NCBI GenBank assembly: GCA_005778405.1
Contig: SXOA01000139.1
Span: forward strand, 1-64,000
Direction: 5' to 3'
DNA from: Planctomycetaceae bacterium
GTDB taxonomy: Bacteria; Planctomycetota; Planctomycetia; Pirellulales; Pirellulaceae
DNA: 64,000 bases
In this document: positions 1 through 8,430 of the stretch, in pieces
Layout: every line of letters begins with the position of its first letter
Position numbering within the stretch: position 1 is the first letter of the stretch
The notes under the pieces: generated by a model
Told to the model about the DNA's origin: nothing
What the model saw: the letters and a program-made list of their open reading frames with translations, nothing else
The model's database searches: none
Program-made: the position numbers and the translations under genes

Positions 1-36
1 GACGCGAAGTGCCTGCCGTCTCGCTCCCGATTCAAT

Positions 37-151
37 CCTTCTCCCCCTGAGAGAAGGTGGCCGAAGGCCGGATGAAGGACTCAACCGCCAAAAAAGTATC
101 GACTGTCCAATGGAGTCCCTCACCCCGGCCCACTCCCAAAGGGAGGGGGGG
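37..151. repeat. Intergenic-type repeat fragments with small hairpins
   Basis: Two short repeat-like blocks lie here. The first contains a 7-base stem (ccttctc at 37-43 pairing with gagaagg at 51-57), followed by a purine-rich gccgaaggccgg tract. The second, at about 117-151, contains ctccc-aaa-gggag and runs of C and G. Both resemble the short GC-rich dispersed repeats common between genes in planctomycete and other large bacterial genomes; that resemblance is from memory, not from a search. They sit directly in front of coding sequence that looks like the middle of a VWA domain, and in that reading frame they contain a TGA at 73-75. Confidence 0.55.
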
Positions 152-204
152 TAAAGACGCCGACATTCCATTCCATCGCCGTCAGCAGCAGCTACGAAGC
201 CCCG

Positions 205-3200
205 GTGATGAAGGCGATTGGTTCCATCGGCGGCGGGAGCGTGCGAAACGTCTCGGGCGAGAAAGGTCCGCAGCAAACGGCAAAGGATCTGCTCGCCGAA
301 ATTGCCCGCCCGTCGCTCAAGAACGTCATTGTCAAGTTCAACGGCCTGCGCACCGCGCGGGTCTATCCCGCCACGCATACCAACCTCCCCCTCGGCACGC
401 AACAGATTGTCCTGGGCCGTTATCTGCCGGAAGGAAAGGACCAGACAGGTGAAGTCATCGTCACCGGAACATTGGCCGGCAAAGAAGTCTCGTACCGCGC
501 GGCAGTCTCGCTCAAGGATGCCGAGCAAGGCAACTCATTCATCCCGCGCCTTTGGGCGCGGATGCATTTGGATGAGTTATTGGCTCAAGGGAATTCGCAA
601 TCGATTCAGGACGAGATCATCAACCTGAGCGAAGAGTATCACTTGATGACACCCTACACGTCGCTGCTGGTACTGGAGAGCGATGCCGACCGGGAGCGGT
701 TCAAGGTCAAGCGCCGCTTCCAGATGCGGGACGGCGAGCGGTTCTTTGCCGATGCCAAGGACAAGGCCCAGTACGAGCTCGTCCAGCAGCAGATGCGCAT
801 CGCCGGCAATTGGCGGATGCAGCTACGCAACCGGGTCCTCGCCGACCTGGCCCGGCTGGGACGCAATCCGCAGCTCTTCGATCAGCAGCGGCAGAGGCTC
901 CTTGAGGAACAAATAGAGCAGCTAGGAACCAAGGACTACTACGGTTTCCTGGGTCGCTCCTCTGGCTCGACAAACTGGGGCATGGTCAGCGGCGGGGGTG
1001 GGATGGGCATGGGAGGCGGCATGGGTGGAGGGAGCACCGATTATCTTTTGGCACTGGGTGACGGCGAAGAAGTGTTGGAGGATCGGCTGGCCAGAGGCGG
1101 GGACGTTGCCGTTGATTTCGCCTACAACAAGCGACTTGGCGAGTATCTGAGCGACAGCGGTGTGGTGGCCGATTTCGATGGGCTCATCGACATGATTTCG
1201 AACACCATCGACCCAAACACTTGGAACGACGTTGGGGGTCGGGGTTCCATCAGAGAATTTCAGACGAATCTGAGCCTGGTAATACGTCAGGATCATGACC
1301 TCTACGACGTGGAATCCGACGGCCCCCATCCCGACGCACGCGGCGCCCGCCCGGCCTTGGTGGCAATGGGAAGAAGACTTCGCAAGTACAGAGGCGCGGT
1401 CCTCCTGAGCGATGGAGCTGAGCCGGCGTTCGTCGTGCCTGCTGAATTTGACGAGGAATTTGGCATTTCGCGGAGCGAGTATCCCAAACTGTTCCCTATC
1501 TCCTTGCCCCGCCCGCCGCGCAAGTCCAAGCCCGTGGCGGAGCTGCTGAGCAAGCAGAGCAAAGAAGTCCGCGACCTGGTTCTCGCTCTTCAGCGCGAAA
1601 AGGAAGTTCGGGCCTTGCCGGGGGGAATCGAAATCCGCCATGAATCGCAGTCGCTCGAACCCCGGTTCGCGGAAGTCACCTGGAAGTCCAGTTCCCGCAA
1701 TCTCCTTTCCGGTTCGCTCGGCTGGCTGAATTCCACCGCCACGGACAGCCAGGGAACCCAGGTGGAGTGGTGCGACGCCAAAGAGCGCGGAAGCTGGACC
1801 GCAGCGTATGAATTGGCCCAGGTACGCAAAGCGGCGAAGGACGAGCACCAGCGCTGGCCAGCGAGCGCTGAGGATTATCCGCTGCTCGAGGCGATTGCTT
1901 CTACCAATCCAGAGCAGATTTCGGTCGAGCAGCTTGCTGGCGACCAGGTGGTCCTCATCCTGGGTGACGCAGCCGATGACGACGAAGACGAGTCCGTTTA
2001 TCAGACGCGCTTCCTCATCGACACAAAGCGAAGTGTCCTGATGTCCGTCGAAGAGCGTTACAACGGCAAGACCAGCCGCACAGTCAAGTTCTCTGACTTT
2101 GTCGAAGTTGCTGGCCGCGTTTGGCCGCAAACGGAAGAAGCGCTGGATGGCGAAGGCCGTCGCCTCAGCCTGACGAAGATCAGCGTCAAAGTTCTCACCG
2201 CCGCGGAGTTCACCGCTGAGTTGAAAGCCGCCCAGGCCGCCCGCGAGTCGTCGCTCACGCTCCAGTTGCCACTCCCGACGCTGGCCGTGGCGAAAAAGGC
2301 CCTGACGAGACTCGGCGAGATGACCCCCGAGGTGTATCTGCGGCTGCTGCTCCATGCGATCTCGAAACAGGATTGGGAACAGGCCCACGAGCGATTGGCC
2401 CGGCTGGAAGAGCTCATCAAGGACAAAGCCTGGTTCGGGTGGCTGCGGCTTCACGTCCTGGCCGTCAGCCGGCGGCACGAAGAGATGAAGGTGGAGCTGA
2501 AGAAAATGGCGGGGGAGCTGGCTGCCAGGCCTCACGATGGAGACGCAGCGCTGTCGTCCGCTCTCCTGGAATTCGGCAGCTTCTATATGGGAACGCAGGA
2601 AGTGCTCGACCTGTTGGCGGCGCTGAAGCCGGTCTATGTCCGAGCGCCGGAGTATCTCGACCGCCTGAAGGAATACGACGAAAAGCGGTTGGAGCTGCTG
2701 GTCATCGAAGGCCGACTTTTGGAAGCGGATGTACTTCGCAAAGAACTGGCGGAGCGGTATCCGCGCGATTTGAATTTGCAGTTGCAGTACTCAAGGTCGC
2801 TGGCCGAGCGCGGTGATTTTGAAGGGGCGTATGCCTGGCTGACGAGAACGATTGCCGTCGCGCGGGGGAAGTGGCTGCCCGGCGAAATCCAGCAGTTGCA
2901 AGGAGCCTACCTCAACTTGCTGGACCAGCAAGGGCGATTTGCGGACAAGCTGGAATACCTCGCGCCGATTCTCGCTCAGAATTCGGACAATGCGCAGTTC
3001 TATTCGCAGCAGCTTGTCGCGCTCATTTACACCAACCGCGAAGCGGAAGCGGAGAAATTAATGAGGCAGTGGCTGACGGCCAAACTCGACGGCAAGGAGA
3101 ACGCTCCGGCTCGCGCTCGGGCTCATGCCGCCGTCCACCAGGCGATGAACGTCGCACATCCCTTCGCCAGCCGGCAGTACGACGTTTCCTGGCACCAGTC

Positions 3201-6200
3201 GCTGGGGGAATTTGCCTTGCGGAACGGAGCTAGTTCCGATAGCACTGTCCGAAACTGCGTGTGGTCGATCCTGCAAAATGGGCAGTTCGCCAGTAGCGAC
3301 GAAATGCGAAAGGTGAGCCTGGCGCTAAAAGCCCGACTGCTCGCGGAGGCGGACAAGCTCCCACCGCGGCAACTGACGTACCTGGTCGAGCATGTGCGGA
3401 TCTCCCGCAACCTGGTCAGCGACGAGGAGTGGAAAAAGATTGCCGCCACGATTCAGTCCCGTTGGGAAAAGGAAAAGAACGAGCGGAGGCGCGAAATCCT
3501 GGACCAGATTCTGCGGAATATTCATCAAGAGACCGATGCCGAGTCCCGCATCGCCTATCTTCGCCTGCGGGTGAAGCTGGCGGACGACGAATCCCGCCCC
3601 GAAAAACAGCGGCAGCTTTTTGACGAGCTGCTGAATCAATCATGGACGCCAGAGCTCGAAGCCGAAACGCTCGTGCTGGTCGAAAAACTCGGCAGCGGCG
3701 AAACGGCCGACAGCCGCCTGCTGGAGCAACTGTCCCACCTGCATCGCTGGACGGACCAGATGCAAGTCTTGAGAACCGCGCTCTTGGAAAGCAAGATCGA
3801 GAAGCGGGAGCAAATGACCAGGCAGGACCTGGCGGCGAAGCGCAAGGAGAACCTCAAGCTCGTCCAGTCCGAACTTTCCAATCGCCTGGTCGCGGCCGCA
3901 AAGGACCGTAAGGACGACCTGGGCCGCTGGCTGCTCATGGAAAGCCAGTTTCTCGATATCGGCGCGGAACACGGCCTGCCGAAGGTAACGCAGTCCGCCT
4001 GGAGGCTGCTGGAAGAGAATCTGGCCAGCCAGGCGGCGTACGACAAGACAAGGCGAAACCTGGATGAACTGGAGCAGGAAGAAATCGAAGCCCTGGCTCT
4101 ACGCGACAAGCTGCACATCGCTGCCCAGTCCCGCCTGGTCTCCACGCTCGTCCACCTCGCCGCTCAGACAACCGCCAGGCCGCAGGATGCGGAGCGGGTT
4201 TTCAGGTTGTGCGACGAGCGGATTGCCCAGTTGGGCAAACAGCAGGACGACCAGCAGGCTCCCCCGTCGCTCGATTGGCGGAAAGTGAAATACAACTTGC
4301 TCGTCGCCCTCAATCGGCCCAAAGACCTGGCCGCGCAATTGGTCCAATGGTCCGCCGCCGACACGGCCGACCGCCGCTGGCAGAAGGCGCTGGCCTATCT
4401 GAACGCCGAGCTGGGCAAGCTCGACGAGGCCATCAAGGTTTTCGAGGGGCTGGAATCAGCGGGCGAGCTGAGCGCCGAGGATTTCCGCGCCTTGGCGACC
4501 TGGTATCAAACGACCAAACAGGATGCCAAGAATGCCCAGGCGAAACTCGCCATGTTCAAGGTCATGGACGAGGACACCCTGCAACAAATGCTGACCAGTC
4601 ACGCCGAAAGTGCCACCGAAGTCACTCCCGACGACCTGCTGGCGTACCAGGCGTATTTTTCCAAAGCATCGAACCCGCATGTCGGCCTGCCGGCGGTCGA
4701 GAAACATTATCGCTCCACGCACGACTTCCGCTTGCTGGCCGGTCTGGCCGACGCGGTCATTGGCCACACCAGCGGACAGGTCTATGGCTTTCTGGGACAG
4801 GTCGATAGCGTCCTGGACGAGATTCATGACGAAGCGACCGTGGACCAGCTGGCGAAGCGGATCGGCGAGGTCCGTGCGAAAACGAAGACTCCCGTCGATC
4901 TGCGAGCGCTCGACCTGTTGGAGCTGCTTGTGGAACGCCGCGGGGCCCAGCTTCAGAATCAGGCCGGCCCGCACCTGGCCGCCGCAGTCGCCGCCCTCAA
5001 GCGAGCGGAAAAGCGGGAATGGTCCACCGGCGAAGGGGTCGAGTTCGCGCAGTTAATGGCCGCGATCTCCTTCACCGAGCAGCCAGCTATTGCCCAGGAG
5101 CAGTTGCGGATCATCAGCACGTTCCATGCTGCCACGCAGCAGGGTTCACTGGACCGTTTGAGAATCGCCGACTTGATGTCCGTCGTTCACTGGCGGCATG
5201 GCCGCAAGGACCAAGGCATCGACATTTTGTCGGCGGCTTGCGACGAGTACCGCGCCGCCCGGCAGGGGAAATCGACCCTCGAAATGCGCCCCTATCTCTA
5301 CAGTCTCCTCAACCGGCTGCAGGAAGTGGGGCAGTATGCTCGTGCAGAACGCCTGGTGGGGGAGGAGATGGCAAAGGCCGCGACGCCGCAGGATGACTAT
5401 CAGCTTCGCCTGCGTCTCTTCGAGCTGTATACCTCGGCCCTGTATTACAGTGGCGATACGTCGCCCGGCAAGGACCAGGCCCTATTCACAGGCGCTCAGC
5501 AGCAACTGCTCACGCTGCTGGCCGAGTCAAAAGACCAGCGGCAGCGGCTGGATTACGTCCATCGCTTGTGCTCACTGTTCTCGTCCGCGGACCATCGCAA
5601 GCTGGCCGCGGCGAAGACCGACCTGGCCCAGTTCGTGGCCAAATCCTTCCCCGACCTCGCCCAGCGGCAAGTCGTCAACTATCGCAACATGGTCTCGACG
5701 CTGGGGGGGACCGTTCGCAATGTCCTCGGACCGCGCGATGCGCTCGCTTTCTACATTGAGCGGATGGAGCACGAGCCCAACTGGATGCTCCGCGCCGGCG
5801 ACGACGGCTGGAACAACTATCACAACGACCTGGCCCACCTCCGCGAGGAAGTGGAGAACCTCGGCCCGCTCGAGCCGCGGCTGCTCGCTCTCGTCATCGC
5901 CGAGCTCAAACGCCACATGCGGACACACTCCGCTCGCGGCCAAGAGATGTATTACAACGACTACAACCGCTTTTGGATGGACAAGGCAGCCGACTTCGCC
6001 AAGGCCGCGGAAGAAGTGCTGGCGGAAAACAAAAACGATCGCGAGAGCATCAAATACGTCGCGGGCTATCTCCTCAACGGCCTCGACCTCGCGGATCGCG
6101 GCATCGAGATTCTCTTCGACGCCCACCGCCGCGAACTGCTGGATGATGGCGGCAAACAACTCCTCATCAGCGCACTCTTCAGCCAGAGGCGGCACGGAGA

Positions 6201-7296
6201 AGCGATCGCCCTGCTCGAACCGCTCGTTGCCAAACAGCCCAAGGCATTCGGCTGGCGGACGCAGCTCATGCATGCTTACTTTAAGACGAAGCAGCCAGAG
6301 GCTCTGCTGAAGCAACTTGCCCAGACGCATAAGCTGTTCATCGACCCGTATCCGAATGACGAAGGAAACCTCGCGGCGATGGCCAGCAGTACGCTGGAGA
6401 ACGAGCTCTACGAACAGGCGGCCAATTACTACGAAAAGGCCATCAAAATCCGCACGGATGCCCTTCAGAGCCGCACGCAGGGGGATGGCACCTTGGCCGG
6501 ATATTTCCAGCAGCAGGCGAAGGCGTATTCAGGGCTGGGAAACACGGCCTTGGCGGTGGACAAAGCTTCCGCGGCCATCGTGCTCTGGCCCGCTCGGCAT
6601 GACCAGCGGACGGAAGCGGTCAACCTGCTCTATAGCCTGCTGAACATGTCGCCCAGTCTCGACGCCTACGTGATGCATCTCGACAAGGAAGTCGACAAAT
6701 CGCAGCAAGACCGGCCGATTGTCCGCCAGCAAATCGGCAAGGTCTATCAAGAGAAGTTTATGGCTTGGGACAAAGCGATCAAACAGTTCCGCCTGGCGAT
6801 GGAAGGTGCTCCCAATGACGCCGATCTGCATCAGCGGCTGATTGACTGCCTGGACGCCAAGGGGGACGCGGCAGGAGCGCTCGCTCAATCGCTGGAGTCG
6901 CTCGAACTGAGTCGGCGGAATCTGGAACTCTGGAGTAACCTGGCCGAGCGGTTTGCCGGGCTCGAGCAGCCGATTGAAGCGGAGCGGGCCGCGACGTCGC
7001 TCGTCGAAGTATCGCCCCACGAAGCGGAAGGTCACGCCAAGCTGGCGTCGTATCGCGAGCAGCAAGACCGTTGGGACGACGCAATTTTCAACTGGCAGGA
7101 AGTCGCCAAGCTGCGGAAGCTCGAACCGACCGGCCTGCTCGGCCTCGCCCCGGCCCTGCTGCATCAAAAACGGCTGCCGGAGTTTGACGCGGCGCTGAAA
7201 CAACTTGAGAATGGCACCTGGCCGCAGCACCTTGAGGAGAGGCTGAAAGAGGAACTCCCCAAGCTGCGGGAATCGAGACTCAAGGCGGACAAATGA
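205..7296 (+). CDS. Giant TPR protein with 5'-truncated VIT/VWA region
   Basis: The first 130 or so residues match the C-terminal part of VIT/VWA (inter-alpha-trypsin-inhibitor-like) proteins: a GEKGPQ segment, a GxYLPEGK segment, and the SFIPRLWAR...HLDELL...MTPYTSLLV stretch that usually follows a VWA domain. A Gly/Met-rich linker lies near residues 260-275. The rest, especially after residue 700, is helical TPR-like sequence to the C terminus. The VWA metal site (DxSxS) is absent. The frame stays open upstream to a TGA at 73-75, and VWA-like sequence seems to begin around 155, just after an intergenic-type repeat, so the GTG at 205 is only the first available start and not a convincing native one. 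The native N terminus may lie outside the window or be lost. The stop overlaps the next gene by ATGA. Export and function cannot be judged; a protein-interaction scaffold is likely. Confidence 0.75.
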   Translation: MMKAIGSIGGGSVRNVSGEKGPQQTAKDLLAEIARPSLKNVIVKFNGLRTARVYPATHTNLPLGTQQIVLGRYLPEGKDQTGEVIVTGTLAGKEVSYRAAVSLKDAEQGNSFIPRLWARMHLDELLAQGNSQSIQDEIINLSEEYHLMTPYTSLLVLESDADRERFKVKRRFQMRDGERFFADAKDKAQYELVQQQMRIAGNWRMQLRNRVLADLARLGRNPQLFDQQRQRLLEEQIEQLGTKDYYGFLGRSSGSTNWGMVSGGGGMGMGGGMGGGSTDYLLALGDGEEVLEDRLARGGDVAVDFAYNKRLGEYLSDSGVVADFDGLIDMISNTIDPNTWNDVGGRGSIREFQTNLSLVIRQDHDLYDVESDGPHPDARGARPALVAMGRRLRKYRGAVLLSDGAEPAFVVPAEFDEEFGISRSEYPKLFPISLPRPPRKSKPVAELLSKQSKEVRDLVLALQREKEVRALPGGIEIRHESQSLEPRFAEVTWKSSSRNLLSGSLGWLNSTATDSQGTQVEWCDAKERGSWTAAYELAQVRKAAKDEHQRWPASAEDYPLLEAIASTNPEQISVEQLAGDQVVLILGDAADDDEDESVYQTRFLIDTKRSVLMSVEERYNGKTSRTVKFSDFVEVAGRVWPQTEEALDGEGRRLSLTKISVKVLTAAEFTAELKAAQAARESSLTLQLPLPTLAVAKKALTRLGEMTPEVYLRLLLHAISKQDWEQAHERLARLEELIKDKAWFGWLRLHVLAVSRRHEEMKVELKKMAGELAARPHDGDAALSSALLEFGSFYMGTQEVLDLLAALKPVYVRAPEYLDRLKEYDEKRLELLVIEGRLLEADVLRKELAERYPRDLNLQLQYSRSLAERGDFEGAYAWLTRTIAVARGKWLPGEIQQLQGAYLNLLDQQGRFADKLEYLAPILAQNSDNAQFYSQQLVALIYTNREAEAEKLMRQWLTAKLDGKENAPARARAHAAVHQAMNVAHPFASRQYDVSWHQSLGEFALRNGASSDSTVRNCVWSILQNGQFASSDEMRKVSLALKARLLAEADKLPPRQLTYLVEHVRISRNLVSDEEWKKIAATIQSRWEKEKNERRREILDQILRNIHQETDAESRIAYLRLRVKLADDESRPEKQRQLFDELLNQSWTPELEAETLVLVEKLGSGETADSRLLEQLSHLHRWTDQMQVLRTALLESKIEKREQMTRQDLAAKRKENLKLVQSELSNRLVAAAKDRKDDLGRWLLMESQFLDIGAEHGLPKVTQSAWRLLEENLASQAAYDKTRRNLDELEQEEIEALALRDKLHIAAQSRLVSTLVHLAAQTTARPQDAERVFRLCDERIAQLGKQQDDQQAPPSLDWRKVKYNLLVALNRPKDLAAQLVQWSAADTADRRWQKALAYLNAELGKLDEAIKVFEGLESAGELSAEDFRALATWYQTTKQDAKNAQAKLAMFKVMDEDTLQQMLTSHAESATEVTPDDLLAYQAYFSKASNPHVGLPAVEKHYRSTHDFRLLAGLADAVIGHTSGQVYGFLGQVDSVLDEIHDEATVDQLAKRIGEVRAKTKTPVDLRALDLLELLVERRGAQLQNQAGPHLAAAVAALKRAEKREWSTGEGVEFAQLMAAISFTEQPAIAQEQLRIISTFHAATQQGSLDRLRIADLMSVVHWRHGRKDQGIDILSAACDEYRAARQGKSTLEMRPYLYSLLNRLQEVGQYARAERLVGEEMAKAATPQDDYQLRLRLFELYTSALYYSGDTSPGKDQALFTGAQQQLLTLLAESKDQRQRLDYVHRLCSLFSSADHRKLAAAKTDLAQFVAKSFPDLAQRQVVNYRNMVSTLGGTVRNVLGPRDALAFYIERMEHEPNWMLRAGDDGWNNYHNDLAHLREEVENLGPLEPRLLALVIAELKRHMRTHSARGQEMYYNDYNRFWMDKAADFAKAAEEVLAENKNDRESIKYVAGYLLNGLDLADRGIEILFDAHRRELLDDGGKQLLISALFSQRRHGEAIALLEPLVAKQPKAFGWRTQLMHAYFKTKQPEALLKQLAQTHKLFIDPYPNDEGNLAAMASSTLENELYEQAANYYEKAIKIRTDALQSRTQGDGTLAGYFQQQAKAYSGLGNTALAVDKASAAIVLWPARHDQRTEAVNLLYSLLNMSPSLDAYVMHLDKEVDKSQQDRPIVRQQIGKVYQEKFMAWDKAIKQFRLAMEGAPNDADLHQRLIDCLDAKGDAAGALAQSLESLELSRRNLELWSNLAERFAGLEQPIEAERAATSLVEVSPHEAEGHAKLASYREQQDRWDDAIFNWQEVAKLRKLEPTGLLGLAPALLHQKRLPEFDAALKQLENGTWPQHLEERLKEELPKLRESRLKADK

Positions 7297-8378
7297 TGTT
7301 TCAGCGACGAGAGTTTTTGCGGAGCGCCCTGGCGGCCTCCGCGAGTGGAGTTCTACTGGGAGCTGCGTATGGAGACGAGAAGGAAGCCAAGAACAAAAGC
7401 CCTATCAAGATTGCCCAGATCGGCGTTGGCCACGCGCACGCCAGCAAGCTCTCTGTCTTTCGCGCCTCGCCCGATTACGAAGTCATTGGGGTCGCCGAGC
7501 CGGATGCGGAGCTGCGTAAAAAGGCCGAGTCGCAGGAACTCTACCGCGGCCTCCCGTGGATGTCGCAGGAAGAGCTGCTAAAAACGCCGGGCTTGCAGAT
7601 GGTCCTTGTGGAAACCCGCGTCCGCGACCTGCTGGCTACGGCAGAAGCCTGCGTCAACGCAGGAAAGCACATTCATCTTGACAAGCCGGCCGGCGAATCG
7701 CTGCCTCACCTCCAGCGGATTCTCGATTCCGCGGCCAGGCAAAAACTTCTGGTGCAGATGGGTTACATGTTCCGGTACAACCCGGCGGTGGTGCTCTTGC
7801 GGGATTTTCTCCGGCACGGGTGGCTGGGAAAGGTGTTCGAGGTCCACGCGGTGATGAGCAAGGTGGTCGATCCGGCCTCCCGCCGCGAGCTGGCCCAGTA
7901 CCCCGGCGGCATCATGTTCGAGCTCGGCTGCCACATCATGGACCTGGTCGTGGGCATCCTCGGCAAGCCGGACTCGGTCACGCCGTTCATCCAGCACAGC
8001 TCGCCCATCGATGACAAGCTTGCCGACAACATGCTGGCCGTCCTCAGCTACCCCGAGGCTACGGCCACCGTCAAGGCAAGTGCCCAGGAAGTGGACGGCA
8101 GCGACCGCCGCCACCTCGTCGTCTGCGGAACCGAAGGAACTTTCCACATCCAGCCGCTCGACAATCCCTCCGCCCTCGTCACCCTCTCGAAACCTCGCGG
8201 CGACTACAAGCAAGGCCGCCAGGAAATCAAATTCCCCAAATACGTCCGCTACGTAGACGACGCCGCCGACATGGCCCGCATCATCCGCGGGGAGAAGCCA
8301 GCGGATTTTTCGTACGAGCACGACTTGAACGTCCAGGCGGCACTGTTGCAGGCCTGCAAACTGCCGCTGGATCGATAG
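7293..8378 (+). CDS. Gfo/Idh/MocA-family oxidoreductase, Tat-exported
   Basis: This is a 361-residue NAD(P)-dependent oxidoreductase of the Gfo/Idh/MocA family, whose members act on sugars, inositols and their derivatives. The N terminus has a twin-arginine leader (RREFLR followed by an Ala/Ser-rich hydrophobic stretch), as many planctomycete members do, which implies export already folded with bound cofactor. A Rossmann-type segment (IAQIGVGHAHA) begins near residue 38. The family EKP-like motif appears as HLDKPAGE near residue 130. The C-terminal alpha/beta domain includes a conserved-looking GGIMFELGCHIMD segment that could supply the catalytic His. The start overlaps the stop of the TPR gene (ATGA), so the two are probably translationally coupled. 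Substrate is unknown; the surrounding glycan-related genes make a sugar likely. Confidence 0.85.
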   Translation: MMFQRREFLRSALAASASGVLLGAAYGDEKEAKNKSPIKIAQIGVGHAHASKLSVFRASPDYEVIGVAEPDAELRKKAESQELYRGLPWMSQEELLKTPGLQMVLVETRVRDLLATAEACVNAGKHIHLDKPAGESLPHLQRILDSAARQKLLVQMGYMFRYNPAVVLLRDFLRHGWLGKVFEVHAVMSKVVDPASRRELAQYPGGIMFELGCHIMDLVVGILGKPDSVTPFIQHSSPIDDKLADNMLAVLSYPEATATVKASAQEVDGSDRRHLVVCGTEGTFHIQPLDNPSALVTLSKPRGDYKQGRQEIKFPKYVRYVDDAADMARIIRGEKPADFSYEHDLNVQAALLQACKLPLDR

Positions 8379-8430
8379 TTGTTGTCTCATGCGCTAATCC
8401 AATTCCGTCTCACACCCTTCGCAATTGACA

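Noticed and set aside
57-452. Plus-strand ORF of 131 residues overlapping the start of the TPR gene
   Set aside because: It is in another frame, composed largely of Arg/Pro-rich repeat translation, and has no family features.
922-2535. 537-residue minus-strand ORF under the TPR gene
   Set aside because: Antisense shadow of a GC-rich gene; the plus frame has clear VWA/TPR-type sequence and this one has no recognisable motif.
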